Source: Paracoccaceae bacterium
GTDB lineage: Bacteria; Pseudomonadota; Alphaproteobacteria; Rhodobacterales; Rhodobacteraceae
Length of the DNA: 35,649 bases
Reading direction: 5' to 3'
Assembly: GCA_003550665.1 (NCBI GenBank)
Contig: PUKW01000095.1
Span: forward strand, 1 to 35,649
The notes below the pieces were generated by a model. It worked only from the letters and a program-made list of their open reading frames with translations. It did not search any database and was not told the DNA's origin. Below are positions 1 through 11,057 of this stretch, one piece after another (the first letter of the stretch is position 1; every line of letters begins with the position of its first letter). The position numbers and the translations under genes were made by a program.

Positions 1-1719
1 GCGTTTTCGGGTTTCGGTCATCCCGCGACGGTAACGGTGGCGATGGTGCTCGTTGTCTCGGCGGGTCTCGCGCGCTCGGGCGCGATCCAGTTCCTGACCC
101 AGCCGCTGATCCGCGCCAAGCTCTCCGAAGGGCGCCATATCGCGGTGATGGGCGGCGTCGGCGGCGTGATGTCGGGCTTCATGAACAATGTCGCCGCACT
201 CGCGCTCTTGATGCCGGTGGACCGGCAGGCGGCGCGCAAGGCCAAGCGCGCGGCGGGGCGCACGCTGATGCCGCTGTCATTCGCCTGCATCCTCGGCGGC
301 ATGGTCACGCTGATCGGCACGCCGCCCAACATCATCGTGGCCACGATCCGCGGCGAAGAGCTGGGCGCGAGCTTCTCGATGTTCGATTACGCGCCGGTGG
401 GCGGGATCGTCGCGCTCGCCGGGATCGCCTTCGTCGCGCTGGTCGGCTGGCGGCTGCTGCCCGAGCGCGGCGAGCCGGTCGAGGAGGGGCGCGCGGCGCT
501 GTCGGAGTTCATCGCCGAGCTCTATGTCGCGAAGGGCTCGAAGATGGTCGGCAAGCGCGTGCGCGATTTTGAGCAGGAGGCCGAGGCCGCCGATGTCGCG
601 ATCCTCGCGGTGCTGCGCGGCGGGCGCAAACGCTTCGGCGCGGCGCGCAACCTCGTGCTCGCCGAGGATGATGTTCTGCTCATGGAGGCAGCACCCGAGG
701 GGCTCGAGGAGTTCCGCGCGGCGATGAAGCTCGATTTTCCCGCCGATGAGAGCGTCGCGGGCACCGCGCAGGACCTCGCGCGTGAGGGCGGGCCGTCGCT
801 GCTCGGCCGGGCCGGGCTCGAGGCGCGGCGCGAATCCCGCCGCGCCGGGATCGCGAGCGGCGAGGGCATGGTGCTCATCGAGGCGGTGGTCCAGCCCGGC
901 GCGCGCATCGACGGCAAGACGGCGCAGGCGGTGGGGCTGTCCTGGCGGCACCAGTCGGTGCTGATGGGGATTTCGCGGCGCGGGCGCACGATCCGCGACC
1001 GGGTGCGGCGCACCGAGGTCGAGGCGGGCGATATCCTGCTGCTGCTGGTGCCCGAGGAGACCCAGGCGCAGGTCACCGAGTGGCTTGGCGCGCTGCCCTT
1101 GGCGCGGCGCGGCCAGCCGGTGATCCGCGGCGATCTGGCCTTCGCGGCGTTGGGGCTGTTCGCGCTGGCGATCGCGGCGGCGAGTTTCGAACTCGTGGCG
1201 ATGCCCGTGGCGCTTGGCTTCGTGGTGATCGGCTATGTGCTCAGCGGCGTGCTCAGCGCGCGCGAGCTCTACACCCATATCAACTGGCCGGTGATCGTCC
1301 TGCTCGGCGCGCTTCTGCCGCTCGGGGATGCATTCGACAAGACAGGGACCACCAATCTCATCGCGTCGGGGTTGCTCGGGCTGGCAGAGGGCTATCCCGC
1401 CTGGGTCGTTCTCGCGGTGTTGATGGTGGTGACGATGACGCTTTCGGATGTGCTCAACAACAATGCCACCACGATCTTTGCCGCACCGGTGGGTATCCGT
1501 GTCGCCGAGCTGCTGGACGCAAACCCGGACGCCTTCCTCATGGGGGTTGCCGTCGCCGCCTCCTGCGCCTTCCTGACCCCGATCGGGCATCAGAACAACA
1601 CGCTCGTGATGGGGCCCGGGGGATATCGCTTTACCGATTACTGGCGCATGGGGCTGCCGCTCGAGGTGCTCGTGATCGCCGTGGGCGTCCCGATGATCCT
1701 GCTCGTATGGGGCCTCTAG
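1..1719 (+). CDS. SLC13-family permease with internal TrkA_C (RCK_C) domains, 5' truncated by the window edge
   Basis: Frame 1 is open from base 1 (AFSGFGHPATVTVAMVLV...), so the gene starts upstream. Motifs 'FMNNVAALALLMPV', 'GGMVTLIGTPPNIIV', 'SDVLNNNATTIFAAPVGIR', 'FLTPIGHQNNTLVMGPGGYRFTDYWRMGLPLE' fit DASS/SLC13 transporters; central TrkA_C-like segments. Confidence 0.9.
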   Translation, partial: AFSGFGHPATVTVAMVLVVSAGLARSGAIQFLTQPLIRAKLSEGRHIAVMGGVGGVMSGFMNNVAALALLMPVDRQAARKAKRAAGRTLMPLSFACILGGMVTLIGTPPNIIVATIRGEELGASFSMFDYAPVGGIVALAGIAFVALVGWRLLPERGEPVEEGRAALSEFIAELYVAKGSKMVGKRVRDFEQEAEAADVAILAVLRGGRKRFGAARNLVLAEDDVLLMEAAPEGLEEFRAAMKLDFPADESVAGTAQDLAREGGPSLLGRAGLEARRESRRAGIASGEGMVLIEAVVQPGARIDGKTAQAVGLSWRHQSVLMGISRRGRTIRDRVRRTEVEAGDILLLLVPEETQAQVTEWLGALPLARRGQPVIRGDLAFAALGLFALAIAAASFELVAMPVALGFVVIGYVLSGVLSARELYTHINWPVIVLLGALLPLGDAFDKTGTTNLIASGLLGLAEGYPAWVVLAVLMVVTMTLSDVLNNNATTIFAAPVGIRVAELLDANPDAFLMGVAVAASCAFLTPIGHQNNTLVMGPGGYRFTDYWRMGLPLEVLVIAVGVPMILLVWGL

Positions 1720-3494
1720 AACGGCCAGATCAGCGGTATCGCCACGCTCGCCGTGCCCGCCATGAGAAGGTTGAGCGGGATGCCGATGCGCATGAAATCG
1801 GTGAAGCGGTAGCCGCCGGGGCCGTAGACGAGGGTGTTGGTCTGATAGCCGATGGGGGTCGCGAAGCTCGCCGAGGCGGCCATCATCACCGTCACCACCA
1901 GCGGGCGCGGGTCGATCCCCAGCGCGACCCCGAGCCCGATCGCGATTGGAGCCACGACGACGGCGACGGCGTTGTTGGTCACGAGCTCGGTGAGCAGGGA
2001 GGTCAGCAGGTAGATCGACAGGATCAGAAGAAACGGCGGCAGCTCGGCGAGCCAAGGCGTCGCGCCGCCGACGATCCATTCGATCGCGCCCGAATTGTCG
2101 AGCCCCGCGCCGACCGCGAGCATCCCGAAGATCAGCGCCAGCAGCCGACCATCGACATAGCTGAACGCCTCTTCGGCATCGATGCAGCGCGTGAGCAGAA
2201 CCACCGCCACCCCCACGAAGGCCAGCGCGACGATCGGCGCCAACCCGAGCGCCGAAAGCCCCACCACCGCCGCGAGCGTGCCAACCACCACAGGCGCGTG
2301 TTTGCGCCGAAAGGGTTTCTCGGAGGGACGGCCGATATCGACCATGTCCATCTCGTCCGACAGTCGCCGAATGTCCGCGGGCGCGCCCTCGAGCAACAGC
2401 GTATCCCCCACCCGCACCACGAGGTCGTCGAGCTGGCGGCCGATATTCTGATTGCGCCGATGCACCGCGAGCACATAGACGCCGTAGCGCCGCCGCAGCC
2501 GCAGTTCGCCCAGTGTCGCGCCGACCATCCGGCAGCCCGGCGTGATCAGCACCTCGACCGTGGTGGTCTGCACCGAGGAGAGCTTGTCCACGAGGCTGAC
2601 ATCGCTGCGCCCCTGCAGGCCCAGAAGCTCCGACATCGGCGTGCGCAGCACGACCCGGTCGCCCGCCTGCAGTTCGACGGCGGCGAGTTTGCGGCGCAGC
2701 GAGGCATCGCCGCGCAGCACGTCGATCACCCGCGCATCGCCGCGCTTGAACAGCTCGAGCTCCTGCACCCGCTCGCCGATCAACTCGGAGCCCTCGGGGA
2801 TCGCGACCTCGGTGAAGAACTTCATCCGTGCCCGGTCCACCAGAAGCGCGCTCATCGACTCGCGCTCGGGCAGCAGGAACCGGCCCAAGAGCGCAAGATA
2901 GCCCACCCCGACCACGGCCATGATCAGCCCGACCGAGGATATCTCGAAAATGGTGAAGGGCTCGAGCCCGCGGGTCTGCGCGACCCCGTCCACGAGCAGG
3001 TTCGTCGAGGTGCCGATGAGCGTGATGGTGCCCCCGAAGATCGCGAAATAGCTCAGCGGGATCAGGACCTTCGAAGGCGAAACGCCGAGCTGCCTCGCGA
3101 GCTGGACGAAGATCGGGATCATCACCACGACGACCGGCGTGTTGTTGACGAAGGCCGACAGACCCAGAACCGTCAGCGTCAGGAGCGCAAGCGTGGTGAC
3201 CGGGCGCGCATCAACGTTTCGGGCCGCGTATTGCGTCACCGTATCGAGGGCGCCGGTCCGCACGAGTCCGCCCACGATGATCGACAGCGCCGCGATCGTC
3301 CAGGGGGCGTGATTCGACATCACCGAGAGCGCGTCATCCGGTGTCAGGATGCCGAGAACGAGCATCGTCATCGCCCCGGCGACCGCAACGACCTCGACGG
3401 GGTAGATCTCGCGCATGAACATCACGAACATGCCGACCACGATGGACAGGGCCAGCGCCGCCTCAACATCCGCGGAGAAATCGATCCCGATCAT
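1716..3494 (-). CDS. SLC13-family permease with TrkA_C domains
   Basis: 592 aa; 'FVNNTPVVVVMIPIFVQLA', 'GGTITLIGTSTNLLVDG', 'TNNAVAVVVAPIAIGLG', 'ASFATPIGYQTNTLVYGPGGYRFTDFMRIGIPLN'. Confidence 0.92.
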   Translation of the reverse strand: MIGIDFSADVEAALALSIVVGMFVMFMREIYPVEVVAVAGAMTMLVLGILTPDDALSVMSNHAPWTIAALSIIVGGLVRTGALDTVTQYAARNVDARPVTTLALLTLTVLGLSAFVNNTPVVVVMIPIFVQLARQLGVSPSKVLIPLSYFAIFGGTITLIGTSTNLLVDGVAQTRGLEPFTIFEISSVGLIMAVVGVGYLALLGRFLLPERESMSALLVDRARMKFFTEVAIPEGSELIGERVQELELFKRGDARVIDVLRGDASLRRKLAAVELQAGDRVVLRTPMSELLGLQGRSDVSLVDKLSSVQTTTVEVLITPGCRMVGATLGELRLRRRYGVYVLAVHRRNQNIGRQLDDLVVRVGDTLLLEGAPADIRRLSDEMDMVDIGRPSEKPFRRKHAPVVVGTLAAVVGLSALGLAPIVALAFVGVAVVLLTRCIDAEEAFSYVDGRLLALIFGMLAVGAGLDNSGAIEWIVGGATPWLAELPPFLLILSIYLLTSLLTELVTNNAVAVVVAPIAIGLGVALGIDPRPLVVTVMMAASASFATPIGYQTNTLVYGPGGYRFTDFMRIGIPLNLLMAGTASVAIPLIWPF

Positions 3495-3611
3495 GCGCGT
3501 CCCGCTCGCCCGCCGCTCAGACCTTGTCGCAGATCGCGACCGCGGTTCAATGCCTTTGTGGTGCGACCGGCCGCACCGCTTGCGGGGCCGTGCAAGCCGG
3601 GCGCGGTGCCT

Positions 3612-4424
3612 TCACGGTCCCGCCTGCGGCAGCCGCCCGCCGAGGCGCACCATCTCGATCCGCGTCGCAGCGCCGGTGCGATCATCCGTCTCGATATAGG
3701 TGCCCGAGAGCGTGACATCGCCCATCGCGGGCTCGAAGCGACCCTTGCCCATGCCGGTGACGAAACGGCGCATCGGTTCGTCCTTGGCCATCCCGATCAC
3801 CGAATTGTAATCCCCGCACATGCCCGCATCGCCGTGAAAGGCCGTGCCGCCGGGCAGGATCTGGGTGTCGGCGGTGGGGATATGGGTGTGGGTGCCGATC
3901 ACGGCGGAGGCGCGACCGTCGCACCAATGGCCCATCGCCATCTTCTCCGAGGTCGCCTCGCAATGCATCTCCACGATCACGGCATCGGCCTGCCCGCCGC
4001 GCGGATGCGTCTTGAGCACCGGTTCGATGGCGGAAAACGGATCGTCGAAGGGGCGCTTCATGAAGACCTGGCCGAGCACCTGTGCCACCAGTACACGCCG
4101 CCCGCCCGCGATCTCGAACAGCCTCGCGCCGCGCCCCGGCGCGGCCTTGGCGAAGTTGAGCGGGCGCAGGATGCGCGGTTCGGCATCGACATGGCCGAGC
4201 ATCGCCTTGGCATCGAAGGCATGATCGCCCAGCGTCACGCAATCGGCCCCGGCGCCGAACAGCGCATCGGCGTGCTCGGGCGACAGCCCGGCTCCCGCGG
4301 TCGCATTCTCGCCGTTGACGATCACGAAGTCGAGCTTCCACTCCGTGCGCAGCCCCGGCAGCGTCTCCGCCACCGCCGCGCGCCCCGCACGCCCCATCAC
4401 GTCGCCCAGAAAGAGTATCTTCAT
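3612..4424 (-). CDS. YmdB-like metallophosphoesterase (TIGR00282-type)
   Basis: MKILFLGDVMGRAGRAAV... 'VNGENATAGAGLSPEHADALFGAGADCVTLGDHAFD', 'VEMHCEATSEKMAMGHWCDGRASAVIGTHTHIPTAD' metal-binding motifs. Confidence 0.93.
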   Translation of the reverse strand: MKILFLGDVMGRAGRAAVAETLPGLRTEWKLDFVIVNGENATAGAGLSPEHADALFGAGADCVTLGDHAFDAKAMLGHVDAEPRILRPLNFAKAAPGRGARLFEIAGGRRVLVAQVLGQVFMKRPFDDPFSAIEPVLKTHPRGGQADAVIVEMHCEATSEKMAMGHWCDGRASAVIGTHTHIPTADTQILPGGTAFHGDAGMCGDYNSVIGMAKDEPMRRFVTGMGKGRFEPAMGDVTLSGTYIETDDRTGAATRIEMVRLGGRLPQAGP

Positions 4425-4469
4425 TCCTCAGGGATATGGCGCGCTGCCGGCCGGGGCAAGGCCGCCGCG

Positions 4470-5081
4470 TCATGCAAAGCGTCGCACGCCATGATCGGTC
4501 ACCACAGCGTCGAGGCGCTGATCGTTCGCGTCGGTGGGCAGCTCGGGCAGTTCCTGACCGGCATAGGCGAAGCCGAGCGCCGTCACCGGCCCCGCCGCGC
4601 GCAGCGCCGCGAGCGTGCGGTCATAAAAGCCGCCGCCATAGCCGAGCCTGTAACCGCGCGCATCGAAGGCCACCATCGGCACGATCACGACCCCGGGCAC
4701 GAGCCATGCGCCGTGCTCGGGGATGCGCGCGCCGAAATCGCCCGCGATCATCGGGCTGTCAGGGGTCCATTCGCGAAAGGCGAGAGGGCGGCCCATGCCC
4801 ATGATCACCGGCACGCAGACGGGCCCGTCATGCGCGGCCATGGCCGGCAGCGGGTCGATCTCGCTGTGAATCGGCATGTAGCCCGACACCACGCGCCCCG
4901 TATGCGCGGCGAGCTCGGCGCGCAGATGGCGCGACGGGTCGGGCGGCGCGGCGGCATGGGCGGCGCGGCGCGCGGCATAGGCAATGCGGCGCGCGGATTT
5001 CTTGGCCTCGGTGATCGGCGCGGATGCCACGGTGCGTCCCCCATGCGCGGCGCGGTCTTTCAACGCGCCCTCCGCGCGCAT
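4470..5081 (-). CDS. 5-formyltetrahydrofolate cyclo-ligase; exact start uncertain
   Basis: 'VVIVPMVAFDARGYRLGYGGGFYDRTLAALR' is the 5-FTHF cyclo-ligase signature; next to the YmdB-like gene. Confidence 0.92.
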   Translation of the reverse strand: MRAEGALKDRAAHGGRTVASAPITEAKKSARRIAYAARRAAHAAAPPDPSRHLRAELAAHTGRVVSGYMPIHSEIDPLPAMAAHDGPVCVPVIMGMGRPLAFREWTPDSPMIAGDFGARIPEHGAWLVPGVVIVPMVAFDARGYRLGYGGGFYDRTLAALRAAGPVTALGFAYAGQELPELPTDANDQRLDAVVTDHGVRRFA

Positions 5082-5118
5082 ACCGTGCCGCGCGGCGACT
5101 TGGCAACGGAGACCTCGG

Positions 5119-6420
5119 ATGGCGGACCTGCTGATCGGCCGAACGCTCGCCTTCGACGCCGATCCCTTCGTCGCGGGACCGGCGGCGGCGCGGATCGAGG
5201 GGCATGGCGGCGTGCTCGTCGAGGATGGGCTGATCGTCGCGACCGGCCCGGCCGACCGGCTGCGCGCCGCGCACCCGGATGCCCGGGTGACGGATTACGG
5301 CGACGCGCTGATCTCGGCGGGGTTCGTCGATGCCCATGTCCATTACCCGCAGACCGCCATCATCGCGAGCTGGGGCAAGCGGCTCATCGACTGGCTCGAA
5401 AGCTACACCTTCCCCGAGGAGATGCGCTTCGACGATCCCGACCACGCCGCCGAGATCGCGGTGCGCTATTTCGACCTCGCGCTCGCGCATGGCACCACCA
5501 CGATGTGCAGCTTCGCCACCACGCACAGCACCAGCGTCGAGGCGTTCTTTGCCGAGGCCGAGCATCGCGGGCTGTGCGCTGTCGCCGGGCGCACCTGCAT
5601 GGACCGCAACGCGCCCGAGGGGCTGTGCGACACGCCCGAGAGCGCCGAGGCCGAGTCGCGCGCGCTGATCGGGCGCTGGCACGGGCGCGGGCGGCTCGGC
5701 TACGCGATCACGCCACGCTTTGCGCCGACCTCGTCGCCCGAGCAGCTCGAGGCGCTCGGCGCGCTCTGGGCGGAGCACCCCGATTGCCTGATGCAGACGC
5801 ACCTGTCAGAGCAGACCGACGAGGTCGCATGGGTGCGCGCGCTGTTTCCCGAGGCGCGCGACTATCTCGACGTCTATGAACGATTCGGGCTGCTCGGGGC
5901 GCGGGGGCTATATGGCCACGCGATCCACCTTACCCATCGCGAGCGCGACCGGCTGCGCGAGGCGGGGGCCGGGCTGATCCACTGCCCGACCTCGAACACC
6001 TTCATCGGATCGGGGCTGTTCGATCTGGCCGGGCTTGCCGCGGCGGGCCAGCGTGTGGGGCTTGCGACCGATACCGGCGGCGGGTCATCGTTCTCGATGC
6101 TGCACACCATGGCCGCGGCGTATGAGATCGCGCAGCTGCGCGGCGCATCCGTGCATCCAGCCGCGCTCTACTGGCTCGCCACGGCCGGGTCGGCGCGCAC
6201 GCTGCATCTCGATGATCGCATCGGTAATCTCGCCCCCGGCATGGAGGCCGATATCGTGGTGCTCGACCTCGCCTCGACGCCGGCCATCGCGCAGCGCGCG
6301 GCGCGGGCCGAAGATATCTGGGAAGCCGTGTTCACGACCATCATGATGGGCGATGATCGCGCGATCCGGGCCGTCTGGGTGGGTGGCGTGCCCGATCCGC
6401 TGCCCGGCCGCGCGGGCTGA
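5119..6420 (+). CDS. guaD: Guanine deaminase
   Basis: From ATG 5119: MADLLIGRTLAFDADPF...; 'GFVDAHVHYPQT', 'MQTHLSEQTDEVAWVRALFPEARDYLDVYERFGLLG', 'ATDTGGGSSFSMLHTMAAAYEIAQLRG' are amidohydrolase/guanine deaminase motifs. The ORF track extends upstream to 4984 but overlaps the cyclo-ligase. Confidence 0.9.
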   Translation: MADLLIGRTLAFDADPFVAGPAAARIEGHGGVLVEDGLIVATGPADRLRAAHPDARVTDYGDALISAGFVDAHVHYPQTAIIASWGKRLIDWLESYTFPEEMRFDDPDHAAEIAVRYFDLALAHGTTTMCSFATTHSTSVEAFFAEAEHRGLCAVAGRTCMDRNAPEGLCDTPESAEAESRALIGRWHGRGRLGYAITPRFAPTSSPEQLEALGALWAEHPDCLMQTHLSEQTDEVAWVRALFPEARDYLDVYERFGLLGARGLYGHAIHLTHRERDRLREAGAGLIHCPTSNTFIGSGLFDLAGLAAAGQRVGLATDTGGGSSFSMLHTMAAAYEIAQLRGASVHPAALYWLATAGSARTLHLDDRIGNLAPGMEADIVVLDLASTPAIAQRAARAEDIWEAVFTTIMMGDDRAIRAVWVGGVPDPLPGRAG

Positions 6421-6462
6421 CGGCGGGGTGCGGCGCCTGCTCTTGGGACCATGCGCGGTTGC

Positions 6463-6486
6463 GGTGGCGTCCATGCCAACGCCACC
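6463..6486. terminator. Candidate hairpin between convergent guaD and oxyR
   Basis: Perfect 8-bp inverted repeat GGTGGCGT-ccatgcca-ACGCCACC in the convergent intergenic space; no clear T-tract. Confidence 0.45.
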
Positions 6487-6509
6487 GGGCTCTCCGGCGT
6501 TGCGCGCCT

Positions 6510-7439
6510 TCAGTCAGCGCGCGGCTGCGCCGGCAATCGGGCACCGTCCGGCCTGCGGCCCTCTTCGCGCAGGATGTCGGCGATGCGCAGGAACTGCTCG
6601 GAAAGCGGGCTGGATCTGCGCCAGATCATTCCGACCGTGCGCCGCGGACCCGGCGCGGGCAGCCGCGTGACCGACACCGGCGCCGAGCGCGCCTCGACGC
6701 CGACGGCCATCTCAGGAATGAGCGTCACGCCGATCCCGGCCCCGACGAGCTGCACCAGTGTGGAGAGGCTGCTGCCCTCCATCATGTTGCGTGTCCGCGA
6801 GGCGGGCAGATCGCAAAACGACAGCGCCTGGTCGCGAAAGCAGTGGCCCTCCTCGAGCAGGAGCAGCCGCATCTCGGCGAGGGAGTCGGGGTTGGGGACC
6901 GGACGCGCGGCGTCGCATTGCGGACGCACCAGCACGAATTCCTCGTCGAAGAGGGCGACCTCTTCGAGGGACGGCTCCGATATCGGCAGCGCCGCGATCG
7001 CGAGATCGAGCTGACCGTCGAGCAGGCCCGCGATCAGCTTCTGCGTCACAGCCTCGCGCGGATAGATTTCCAGATCCGGATAGGACCGCGCCAGATGCGC
7101 GACCACGCCGGGCAGGAAATAGGGCGCGATCGTCGGGATGACGCCGATGCGCAGCCGGCCGGCGAGCCGGTCGTCGGCGGCGCGGGCGAGGTCGCTGAGC
7201 TCGTCGACGGCGCGCAGGATCTCGCGCGCGCGTGCAGCAAAGGCCTCGCCAAGGCTGGTCAGCCGGATCTCGCGCGACCCACGCTCGACCAGCGGGGCGG
7301 CGAGAATGTCCTCGAGCTCCTTGATCTGCATTGACAGGGCCGGTTGCGAGATCGCGCACAGCTCGGCAGCACGACCGAAATGACGCTGCTGCGCGAGCGC
7401 CTCGAAGTAGCGCAGATGTTTCATGGACAGCCGACTCAT
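6510..7439 (-). CDS. oxyR: LysR-family transcriptional regulator, OxyR-like
   Basis: MKHLRYFEALAQQRHFGRAAELCAISQPALSMQIKELE HTH; 'EEGHCFRDQALSFCDLP' contains the pair of OxyR redox cysteines; divergent from katG. Confidence 0.9.
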   Translation of the reverse strand: MSRLSMKHLRYFEALAQQRHFGRAAELCAISQPALSMQIKELEDILAAPLVERGSREIRLTSLGEAFAARAREILRAVDELSDLARAADDRLAGRLRIGVIPTIAPYFLPGVVAHLARSYPDLEIYPREAVTQKLIAGLLDGQLDLAIAALPISEPSLEEVALFDEEFVLVRPQCDAARPVPNPDSLAEMRLLLLEEGHCFRDQALSFCDLPASRTRNMMEGSSLSTLVQLVGAGIGVTLIPEMAVGVEARSAPVSVTRLPAPGPRRTVGMIWRRSSPLSEQFLRIADILREEGRRPDGARLPAQPRAD

Positions 7440-9785
<2,346 letters not shown>

Positions 9786-9795
9786 GTCGCGACCA

Positions 9796-9824
9796 CCCGC
9801 GCGCCGGCAAACCCGGCGCGCGGG
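9796..9824 (+). terminator. katG intrinsic-type hairpin
   Basis: Perfect 12-bp GC stem CCCGCGCGCCGG-caaac-CCGGCGCGCGGG starting 10 nt after the katG stop; no T-run follows. Confidence 0.65.
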
Positions 9825-9927
9825 ACCATGACGCTGCCCCGCGTCCAGTGACCGGCAGCCTCAACTTGAGCGCGATGGCGTCACGGCGCACTTGGCAATC
9901 ACGACACGTTTCGACCCCGCGTCGCCC

Positions 9928-10461
9928 TCAGCGCAGCGCGGCGAGTTCGGTCTCGATGCTCGTGGCGCGCGATTGCATCGCGCCATCGGTGTCGAGGCCA
10001 GGGTGATTGCTCAGGAATTCGCGGATATCTGACTGCGCGGCCTCGAGCAGCGGCACCAGCTCGGCGGTGTCGGCGCCGTCGGCGCGGCGCACGCCGGCGG
10101 CCTCGTGGCGGGCGGTGCCGCGCACGGAGCGCGCGCTCGCACGGATCGAATCACTTTCGCTTTCCAGAAGCTCCCCGGCCGCCGTCGCGGCATCCGCGAA
10201 TCGGTCGGCGCGCAGCAGCGTGTGGGCGTATTCGAGGCGAACCCGGTCATCGACGGGGCTGCCCGCATCCAGGATCGCCTCGTAACCGCGCGTCGCGCGC
10301 GGGTAGTCGCCCGCCTCGAGTGCCTGCCTTGCTGCCGTGTAATCGGCGCGAAACCCGGCGTCGTCGTCGGGTGTCCCGACCCCCGAGCAGGCGGCGAGCA
10401 GGACGCAGAGCGCCGTGAGGCGCAGGGCGCGTCGCGCACGCGGTGGGGGCGGAATTGGCAT
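9928..10461 (-). CDS. Small lipoprotein, TPR-like helical content; possible pilotin candidate
   Basis: Signal peptide with lipobox 'LCVLLAAC|SG'; 'ARQALEAGDYPRATRGYEAILDAG' resembles a TPR unit; divergent from gspC. Confidence 0.75.
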   Translation of the reverse strand: MPIPPPPRARRALRLTALCVLLAACSGVGTPDDDAGFRADYTAARQALEAGDYPRATRGYEAILDAGSPVDDRVRLEYAHTLLRADRFADAATAAGELLESESDSIRASARSVRGTARHEAAGVRRADGADTAELVPLLEAAQSDIREFLSNHPGLDTDGAMQSRATSIETELAALR

Positions 10462-10540
10462 TCGGGTGTCCCGCAGGTTTCCTTATCCGCGGGATCGTAT
10501 GTATGCTGCCCCCCCATGTCGACACGAAACTCCCGGCGAC

Positions 10541-10546
10541 AGGAGG
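10541..10546 (+). promoter_or_regulatory. Shine-Dalgarno AGGAGG for gspC
   Basis: AGGAGG then 7 nt then GTG at 10554, in frame with the GspC-like ORF. Confidence 0.6.
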
Positions 10547-10553
10547 CCGCATC

Positions 10554-11057
10554 GTGACGCAGCGCCGCAAATCGACCACCCGGCCGCGGGGCGGGGCGCT
10601 GTGGCTGGTGCTGGGCGCCGTGGCGCTGGGCTACGGTGGCGGCGCGCTTGCGCTGGCGCTGCTGCCGATGGAGGGTGCAACGCCGGTCGCGGCGACGCTG
10701 CGCGATGTGCCCGAGGCGGCCGAGCCCGAGGCGCCCGAGCCGGCGGGTGCGCGCAGCTGGGCGCCCGTATTCGGCACTGCCGCGCCCGAGCCCGCCGCCG
10801 AGCCCGAACCCGAGGAGACGTTCGACTACGCGCTGTACGGGCTGGCCGCGGGCGGGTCGGATGGCTGGGCGGTGCTCGATGACGGGTCGGGGCAGCGAAT
10901 CGTGCGCGCAGGCGATACGCTGCCGGGCGGCGAGACGGTGCGCGAGGTCCGCGCAGAGGGGGTGATCCTCGACGGATCGGACGGCCCGCTGATCGTGAGC
11001 TTCGAGCCGGGTGAGGCGCGGGAAATGTTGGGCGAACGGGGAGACGATGATGGGTGA
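10554..11057 (+). CDS. gspC: Type II secretion GspC-like inner-membrane protein (short, HR domain only)
   Basis: GTG start suggested by SD at 10541 (the ORF track opens at 10443). One TM 'GGALWLVLGAVALGYGGGALALALL', Pro/Glu-rich linker, then HR-like 'YALYGLAAGGSDGWAVLDDGSGQRIVRAGDTLPGGETVREVRAEGVIL'; directly upstream of and overlapping gspD. Confidence 0.75.
   Translation: MTQRRKSTTRPRGGALWLVLGAVALGYGGGALALALLPMEGATPVAATLRDVPEAAEPEAPEPAGARSWAPVFGTAAPEPAAEPEPEETFDYALYGLAAGGSDGWAVLDDGSGQRIVRAGDTLPGGETVREVRAEGVILDGSDGPLIVSFEPGEAREMLGERGDDDG

Noticed and set aside
5082-5118. 6S RNA next to the 5-formyl-THF cyclo-ligase gene, a common association in proteobacteria
   Set aside because: Only 37 bp separate the cyclo-ligase start and guaD here, too short for a 6S RNA gene.
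1080-5879. 1599-aa + strand ORF
   Set aside because: Spans several well-supported genes on the opposite strand and in another frame; Arg/Ala/Gly/His-rich low-complexity translation typical of a high-GC shadow ORF.
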